Assembly: GCA_022798855.1 (NCBI GenBank)
Contig: JAAWNI010000018.1
Coordinates: 1 to 15,744, forward strand
Direction: 5' to 3'
DNA length: 15,744 nt
Origin: Lawsonibacter sp.
GTDB taxonomy: Bacteria; Bacillota; Clostridia; Oscillospirales; Oscillospiraceae
Of this stretch, positions 11,891 to 15,744 are shown one piece after another. Under the pieces are notes generated by a model. It was not told the origin of the DNA. It searched no databases and saw nothing but the letters and a program-made list of their open reading frames with translations. The position numbers and the translations under genes were made by a program. Each line of letters starts with the position of its first letter. The stretch's first letter is position 1.

Positions 11891-11904
11891 CGAATAAGAC
11901 TTCG
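11891..11904. promoter_or_regulatory. operator 2, cassette 4
   Basis: CGAATAAGACTTCG has the same CGAA/TTCG arms with a different core, and overlaps the spacer and -35 of the HTH promoter. Its centre is 30 bp from that of operator 1. Confidence 0.68.
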
Positions 11905-11929
11905 CAATATATCGCTAGGAGGAAATCTT

Positions 11930-12181
11930 ATGGAATCCTTATTTGAAGTCCTCTATCAGTATGCTGTAGAAAACTGCTGTGGCCCACTTTCCCCAGAGGA
12001 GCGGGAGGAGCAGGAGCGGTGCAACGACATGCTGTGCCGCACTATGGATGAGCTGGCCGCCCAAGGCTGCGGCGAGCTGGCCCAACAGGTGGAGGACAGC
12101 ACAAAGTCCCTGGCCTGGCTGGGCCAGCGCAGCCTGTTCCGGGCCGGGCTGTCCATCGGCATGGCGCTGAACCGGCTGTAG
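11930..12181 (+). CDS. 83-aa helical partner protein, cassette 4
   Basis: Begins MESLFEVLYQYAVENCC, ends SLFRAGLSIGMALNRL; AGGAGG (11917-11922) lies 7 nt before the ATG. Same length as the cassette 2 protein and about 57% identical to it, with the conserved Cys17, Cys36 and Cys47 and the LGQRSLFR-GLSIG C-terminus. The middle (about 18-33) is a variable acidic stretch (PEEREEQERC). Predicted soluble and all-helical, without membrane segment or signal. No family recognised with confidence. It is divergently transcribed from the cassette 4 HTH gene and ends 2 nt from the convergent murF stop, so there is no room for a terminator between them. Confidence 0.88.
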   Translation: MESLFEVLYQYAVENCCGPLSPEEREEQERCNDMLCRTMDELAAQGCGELAQQVEDSTKSLAWLGQRSLFRAGLSIGMALNRL

Positions 12182-12183
12182 GT

Positions 12184-13575
12184 TCAGCCCTCCGCTGTCA
12201 GCTCCAGCAGCTTAGCGGTGAGCTCCTCCAGCTTCATCCCCCGGGAGCCCTTGAGCAGGACGGTGCAGTCCGGCCCAACCACCTGGGGCAGAACGGCCTT
12301 GGCCTCCTCCCGGGTTCTACAGTGGAACACCGTGGGGACGCCGGCGTCCCGGGCGCCCTGGGCGATATGCTCCGCCATCTGGCCCACGGCCACCAGGCAG
12401 TCAATGCCCACCGCCCCCAGGTACTCCCCCACGCCGCTGTGGAGGGCGGGGGCGAAGGGCCCCAGCTCCAGCATATCTCCCAAAATGGCGGTTTTCCGCC
12501 CCCCCTTGCTGTCGGCCAGCACACTGATGGCTGCCCGCATGGACTGGGGGTTGGCGTTGTAGGTGTCGTCCAGAATGGTAATCCCCTCCCCCCGGCGCAG
12601 CACGTTCATCCGCATCCGGGTGGGCACGAACTGGCCCAGCCCCTCCTCCACCTCGTCGGGCGTCAGGCCGAACCGCTCCCCCACCGCCGCGGCGATGAGG
12701 GCGGGGTAGATCATGTGGTCCCCCAGGGCGGGGATTTTCACCTCCCGATCCATCTTTGGGGTGGTCAGGCGGCAGTGGATATGGCTGACGCCGTCTCCGC
12801 CGGTGGGCTGGGCCCGGTACTCACAGCCCTCCCCCCGGCCGCAGAACACCGCCGGAACGGGGGTATTCCCCCGCAGCCCGGACAGCAGGGCGTCGTCCCC
12901 GTTGAGGACCACCATTCCGCCGCTTTTGACGTGGGGCAGCAGCTCACACTTCGCCTTGAGGATGTTCTCCCGGCTGCCCAGCCGTTCGATGTGGGCGTCT
13001 CCCACATTGGTGATGACCCCCACGTCGGGCTTAACGATATCCGCCAGATAGTCGATCTGTCCCAGGCCGTCCATCCCCATCTCCAGCACGGCGATCTGCA
13101 CGCTGGAATCCAGGCGGAGCAGGGTCAGGGGCAGGCCCACGTTATTGTTGAAATTGCCCTCGGTCTTGAGGACCTTATACTTGACCCCCAGCACGGCGGC
13201 CAGCATATCCTTGGCGGTGGTCTTGCCCACGCTTCCCGTCACCGCCACGAAGGGGATCGAAAAGCGGTTTTTATACCAGGCCGCCAGGTCCCGGAGGGCC
13301 TTCTGGGTGTCCTCCACCTTGACGTAAAACTTCCCCGGCAGGTAGCTGTCCCGGGTCCGGGCGGTGAGGCAGCCCCCAGCGCCCCCCTCCAGGGCGGCGT
13401 TGATATAGGCGTGGCCGTCGAACCGGTCGCCAGTCAAAGGAATGAACAGGGCCCCGGGGTGCATGGAGCGGCTGTCTGTGTCCACCCGGTCAATGGGGGC
13501 GTCCCGGTCGGCAAACTCCCCCAGCAGCTCCCCGCCTACCGCTTCCAGCAGCTGGCCCAAGGTAATGGCTTCCAC
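12184..13575 (-). CDS. murF: UDP-MurNAc-tripeptide:D-Ala-D-Ala ligase
   Basis: 463 aa. Adds the D-Ala-D-Ala dipeptide to the UDP-MurNAc tripeptide in the cytosol, the last soluble step of peptidoglycan precursor synthesis. Mur-ligase signatures: P-loop VTGSVGKTTAKD (GSVGKT 114-119), NFNNNVGLPLTLL (141-153), VLEMGMDGLGQI (Glu165), VITNVGDAHIERLGS, and DDTYNANPQSMRAA toward the C-terminal domain. The N-terminal domain has the MurF-type DSRSMHPGALFIPLTGDRFDGHAYI. Start is GTG 13575, 3 nt after the ddl stop, with a G-rich ribosome site inside ddl, so translation is coupled. The pairing with ddl puts dipeptide synthesis and attachment in one operon. Confidence 0.97.
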   Translation of the reverse strand: MEAITLGQLLEAVGGELLGEFADRDAPIDRVDTDSRSMHPGALFIPLTGDRFDGHAYINAALEGGAGGCLTARTRDSYLPGKFYVKVEDTQKALRDLAAWYKNRFSIPFVAVTGSVGKTTAKDMLAAVLGVKYKVLKTEGNFNNNVGLPLTLLRLDSSVQIAVLEMGMDGLGQIDYLADIVKPDVGVITNVGDAHIERLGSRENILKAKCELLPHVKSGGMVVLNGDDALLSGLRGNTPVPAVFCGRGEGCEYRAQPTGGDGVSHIHCRLTTPKMDREVKIPALGDHMIYPALIAAAVGERFGLTPDEVEEGLGQFVPTRMRMNVLRRGEGITILDDTYNANPQSMRAAISVLADSKGGRKTAILGDMLELGPFAPALHSGVGEYLGAVGIDCLVAVGQMAEHIAQGARDAGVPTVFHCRTREEAKAVLPQVVGPDCTVLLKGSRGMKLEELTAKLLELTAEG

Positions 13576-13578
13576 CGC

Positions 13579-14622
13579 TTACAGCCCCCCTTTCCGCGCT
13601 TCCAGCGAAAGCTGGATGATGGTGTCGCACAGCTCTCCGTAATCCATCCCCGCAGCCGCCGCCTCCTGGGGCACCAGGCTGGTGGGGGTCATGCCGGGGA
13701 GGGTGTTGATCTCCAGAAAATAGGGTGTGCCGTCCGGGGTGACGATGAAGTCCGCCCGGGCGTAGACCGACAGGCCGATGGCGCGGAACACCGCCAAGGC
13801 GGCCTCCCCCATGGCCCGCTCCCAGGCCGCCGGAATCTGGGCGGGGCACACCTCGGTGGCCGCGCCGGGCTGGTACTTGTTGGCGTAATCGTAAAAGCCT
13901 TCCTTGGGGATGATCTCGATGGAGGGCAGGGCCCGGTCCCCCAGCACCGCCACCTGGATCTCCCGGCCCTGGATGTACTGTTCGATCACGGTGCGGCCCC
14001 CCAGCCTTATGCTCTCCTCCAGGGCCCGCTTCAGCTCCCCGCGGCTTTTGGCGATGTACACCCCAATGGAGGAGCCGCTGTCGATGGGCTTCACCACCAC
14101 AGGCAGCTTGGTCCGCCGGACCAGCTCCTCCAAATTTTCCTCCGTGACGGACACCGCCTCCCACCGGGGGGTCGTCACCCCGCCGGCCACCAGCCGCTTG
14201 GTCAGGTCCTTATCCATAGCGATGGCGGAACCCAAACAGCCGGAGCCGGTGTAGGGCACCCCCAGCAGGTCCAGGGCGGCCTGGATGCGGCCATCCTCCC
14301 CGCAGGCGCCGTGGAGGGCCAGATAGACCACGTCCGCCCGGGCGCACATCTCCAGGACCCCCGGCCCGATGGCGGAGGGGCCGGGGCGGCTGGCCCTCAG
14401 CTGTTCCAGGTCGGGGGCCTCCCGGGCCACCCGCTTGAAGGAGTCCGGGATGGGGGCCTCGTAAAAGTTCTCGCCGTTCAGGGCCCCGTCCAGCCCATAG
14501 AAGAGGTCCATCAGCGCCGCCTGGTGCCCCCGCTCCCGCAGAGCCTGGCACACCATCGCCCCCGAGGACAGCGACACATTGCGCTCCGGGCTCAAGCCGC
14601 CCGCCAAAACTAAAACTCTCAT
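13579..14622 (-). CDS. ddl: D-alanine-D-alanine ligase
   Basis: 347 aa. ATP-dependent formation of D-Ala-D-Ala for murF, encoded 3 nt downstream. ATP-grasp features: GGLSPERNVS (Glu14), LHGACGEDG (103-111), VVVKPIDSGSSIGV (Lys178, 183-188), GFYDYANKY (242-250, with the substrate-side Tyr), RADF (Asp291) and EINTLPGMTPTSLVPQ (304-319, metal ligands). The Tyr-containing loop favours a D-Ala-D-Ala rather than a D-Ala-D-Lac (vancomycin-resistance) ligase. Start at ATG 14622, with GAGGGG 7 nt upstream and the conserved MRVLVLAGG; a longer frame to 14688 is rejected. Promoter TTGAGT-17-TAGAAT lies about 75 nt upstream. Confidence 0.96.
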   Translation of the reverse strand: MRVLVLAGGLSPERNVSLSSGAMVCQALRERGHQAALMDLFYGLDGALNGENFYEAPIPDSFKRVAREAPDLEQLRASRPGPSAIGPGVLEMCARADVVYLALHGACGEDGRIQAALDLLGVPYTGSGCLGSAIAMDKDLTKRLVAGGVTTPRWEAVSVTEENLEELVRRTKLPVVVKPIDSGSSIGVYIAKSRGELKRALEESIRLGGRTVIEQYIQGREIQVAVLGDRALPSIEIIPKEGFYDYANKYQPGAATEVCPAQIPAAWERAMGEAALAVFRAIGLSVYARADFIVTPDGTPYFLEINTLPGMTPTSLVPQEAAAAGMDYGELCDTIIQLSLEARKGGL

Positions 14623-14697
14623 CAATGATCCCCTCGCTTCACCATTTGCGCCCCTTTTCAGCAGGGCATAGGAATTACATTTTATCACTAATAGGGT

Positions 14698-14726
14698 ATT
14701 CTAACACATCTGCCGGTAATACTCAA
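14698..14726 (-). promoter_or_regulatory. sigma-A promoter of ddl-murF
   Basis: On the minus strand TTGAGT (14721-14726), 17-nt spacer, TAGAAT (14698-14703). Expected start near 14690, giving a leader of about 68 nt before the ddl ATG. Confidence 0.65.
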
Positions 14727-14820
14727 CCCGAAGAAGAAATTTTTACATGCTTGTCCCACAAATTCAGGAAATCTTCCACATGTAGGGCAAAACTCTGCCC
14801 TTGCCTCTGTCTCCGACCGC

Positions 14821-14846
14821 AAAAAGCCCCACCTCCAGGAGGTGGG
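14821..14846 (-). terminator. second (distal) leuB terminator
   Basis: CCCACCTCC-A-GGAGGTGGG (14828-14846) with, on the minus strand, GCTTTTT immediately after the stem. It lies just beyond the first terminator, so read-through from leuB is stopped twice before ddl. Confidence 0.75.
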
Positions 14847-14853
14847 CGGCTAT

Positions 14854-14886
14854 AAAACGCCGGAGCATCCCACGATACTCCGGCGT
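14854..14886 (-). terminator. first leuB terminator
   Basis: ACGCCGGAG (14857-14865) pairs with CTCCGGCGT (14878-14886) around a 12-base loop; on the minus strand TTTTAT follows. It lies about 50 nt after the leuB stop codon. Confidence 0.8.
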
Positions 14887-14934
14887 CTTGTCAAGTTTTC
14901 AATTGTCAGGCTGGCGAAAGCCGCCTGTCTCTCT

Positions 14935-15744
14935 TTACGCCAACCTCTCCCGGATCAGCTGGCCCATTTTCAGGGTGCCCACCGCTTCCTCGCCGGGCTT
15001 GGCGATGTCGGCGGTGCGCCAGCCCTCGTTGAGGACGGCGTCCACCGCCTCCTCGATGGCTCTGGCTTCCTCGGGCAGGTTGAAGGAGTAGCGGAACATC
15101 ATAGCCACAGAAAGGATGGTGGCGATGGGGTTGGCCTTGTCCTGGCCGGCGATGTCGGGGGCGGAGCCGTGGATGGGCTCATACAGCCCGGGGGCGGCAT
15201 CGCCGATGGACGCGGAGGGCAGCAGGCCAATGGAGCCGGTGATCATAGAGGCCTCGTCGGACAAAATATCGCCGAACATGTTCTCGGTGACCACCACGTC
15301 GAACTGCCCCGGGTCCCGGACCAGCTGCATGGCGGCGTTGTCCACCAGCACGTCCTCGTACTGGACATCGCTGTACTCCTCTGCCAGCTTGTGCATCACC
15401 TGCCGCCACAGGCGGGAAGTCTCCAGCACGTTGGCCTTGTCCACGCTGGCCAGCCGCTTCCCCCGCAGGCGGGCCAGCTCAAAGGCCCGGCGGCCGATGC
15501 GCTCGACCTCCTTCTCTGAGTAGGCCATCCGGTCGGCGGCCTCCTCCCCCCTGTCCTCGGTGGCGTACCGCTCCCGCTTGCCGAAATAGATGCCGCCGGT
15601 GAGCTCCCGAACGATCATCAGGTCGATGCCCCTGTCGGCCGTCTCCTTTTTCAGCGGGCAGGACTCCGCCAGGGCGGGGCGCAGGGCGGCGGGGCGCAGG
15701 TTGGCGTACAGCCCCAGGTCCTTGCGGATGGACAGCAGGGCGGT
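14935..15744 (-). CDS. leuB: 3-isopropylmalate dehydrogenase, N-terminus outside the window
   Basis: 269 C-terminal residues plus stop; full-length LeuB is about 350-360 aa, so some 85 residues are missing upstream. Oxidatively decarboxylates 3-isopropylmalate with NAD in leucine synthesis, in the cytosol. Visible: TALLSIRKDLGLYANLRPA and MIVRELTGGIYFGKRE (the substrate Arg region), SVDKANVLETSRLWRQV (catalytic Lys), VVTENMFGDILSDEASMITGSIGLLPSASIG (metal Asp residues) and YEPIHGSAPDIAGQDKANPIATILS (NAD-binding HGSAPDI). The LeuB-type TGGIYFG and NPIATILS make isocitrate or tartrate dehydrogenase unlikely. It is last in its transcript, with tandem terminators behind it; leuC/leuD are probably just off the window. 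Confidence 0.96.
   Translation of the reverse strand, partial: TALLSIRKDLGLYANLRPAALRPALAESCPLKKETADRGIDLMIVRELTGGIYFGKRERYATEDRGEEAADRMAYSEKEVERIGRRAFELARLRGKRLASVDKANVLETSRLWRQVMHKLAEEYSDVQYEDVLVDNAAMQLVRDPGQFDVVVTENMFGDILSDEASMITGSIGLLPSASIGDAAPGLYEPIHGSAPDIAGQDKANPIATILSVAMMFRYSFNLPEEARAIEEAVDAVLNEGWRTADIAKPGEEAVGTLKMGQLIRERLA

Larger units (their letters stand above)
11854..11907. promoter_or_regulatory. cassette 4 divergent promoters sharing one -10 region
   Basis: Plus: TTGACG (11854-11859), 18 nt, TATTAT (11878-11883). Minus: TTGCGA (11902-11907), 17 nt, TATAAT (11879-11884). Again the -10 boxes are the same DNA with a 1-bp offset, as in cassettes 1 and 2. Confidence 0.85.
14623..14934. 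other. 312-bp intergenic region between ddl and leuB
   Basis: Holds no credible gene. From left to right: ddl ribosome site and leader, ddl promoter (14698-14726), a low-GC stretch unlike the rest of the window (about 14690-14780), a hairpin AGGGCA-N6-TGCCCT (14784-14801) upstream of the promoter, and two tandem terminators for the leuB transcript. The 76-codon plus-strand frame here runs through a terminator and has no ribosome site. I see no riboswitch or T-box signature. Confidence 0.7.

Noticed and set aside
12322..14613. 763-codon plus-strand frame opposite murF and ddl
   Set aside because: Antisense shadow; composition is repetitive Gly/His/Gln/Val without recognisable domains, and no promoter or ribosome site.
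13579..14622. possible VanA-type D-Ala-D-Lac ligase
   Set aside because: The GFYDYANKY loop carries the Tyr typical of D-Ala-D-Ala ligases, and the gene is coupled to murF without vanH/vanX neighbours.
14784..14801. possible riboswitch or attenuator at the AGGGCA/TGCCCT hairpin
   Set aside because: It lies upstream of the ddl promoter, so it is not in the ddl mRNA, and it is beyond the leuB terminators. No conserved aptamer core is visible.
14625..14855. 76-codon plus-strand frame between ddl and leuB
   Set aside because: No ribosome site; it reads through the ddl leader in reverse and into the leuB terminator stem.

Overview
The window reads as chromosomal DNA of a high-GC, spore-forming Clostridia member, most likely an Oscillospiraceae/Flavonifractor-type gut Firmicute. 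The pointers are strong AAAGGAGG ribosome sites, GTG/TTG starts, tightly packed housekeeping genes nearly all on the minus strand, a collagen-like spore-surface type protein, and many short palindromic repeats of the kind scattered through gut Clostridia. The assignment is inference from style and gene content; no 16S or other marker is present.

Layout. 1-504 (-): start of a Cys-rich, collagen-repeat surface protein that runs off the window. 645-1111 (+): a two-gene operon of small unknown proteins behind a good sigma-A promoter, closed by a bidirectional terminator. 1155-7581 (-): a housekeeping run, in transcription order prfA (release factor 1), an 85-aa unknown, a HAD phosphatase, a 98-aa two-helix membrane protein, Sua5/TsaC (tRNA threonylcarbamoylation), a polytopic membrane protein, coaE and an M18 aminopeptidase. 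8594-11121 (-): ABC-F ATPase overlapping a YdcF/DUF218 protein. 12184-14622 (-): ddl-murF, the D-Ala-D-Ala branch of peptidoglycan synthesis, with its own promoter. 14935-15744 (-): the C-terminal three quarters of leuB, followed by two tandem terminators.

The unusual part is a set of four related regulatory cassettes, two between prfA and ydcF (7658-8597) and two between the ABC-F gene and murF (11316-12181). A full cassette has a 69-aa XRE-family HTH protein on the minus strand, a ~90-bp divergent control region, and an 83-aa helical protein of unknown function on the plus strand. In the three complete control regions the two divergent promoters share the same -10 DNA, offset by 1 bp, so RNA polymerase can use only one at a time. 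A pair of 14-bp CG-N10-CG candidate operators lies 29-30 bp apart, centre to centre, one in the spacer of each promoter. Operator sequence differs between cassettes, and so does the recognition helix of the HTH protein. Cassettes 2 and 4 are complete. Cassette 1 keeps only the first few codons of the partner gene, and cassette 3 only the -35 element; in both, palindromic repeat DNA takes over at the break. I regard this as the most likely undescribed system in the window.

Palindromic repeats are a second theme. They sit around stop codons, fill the cassette junctions, and one is inserted in frame into the ABC-F gene.
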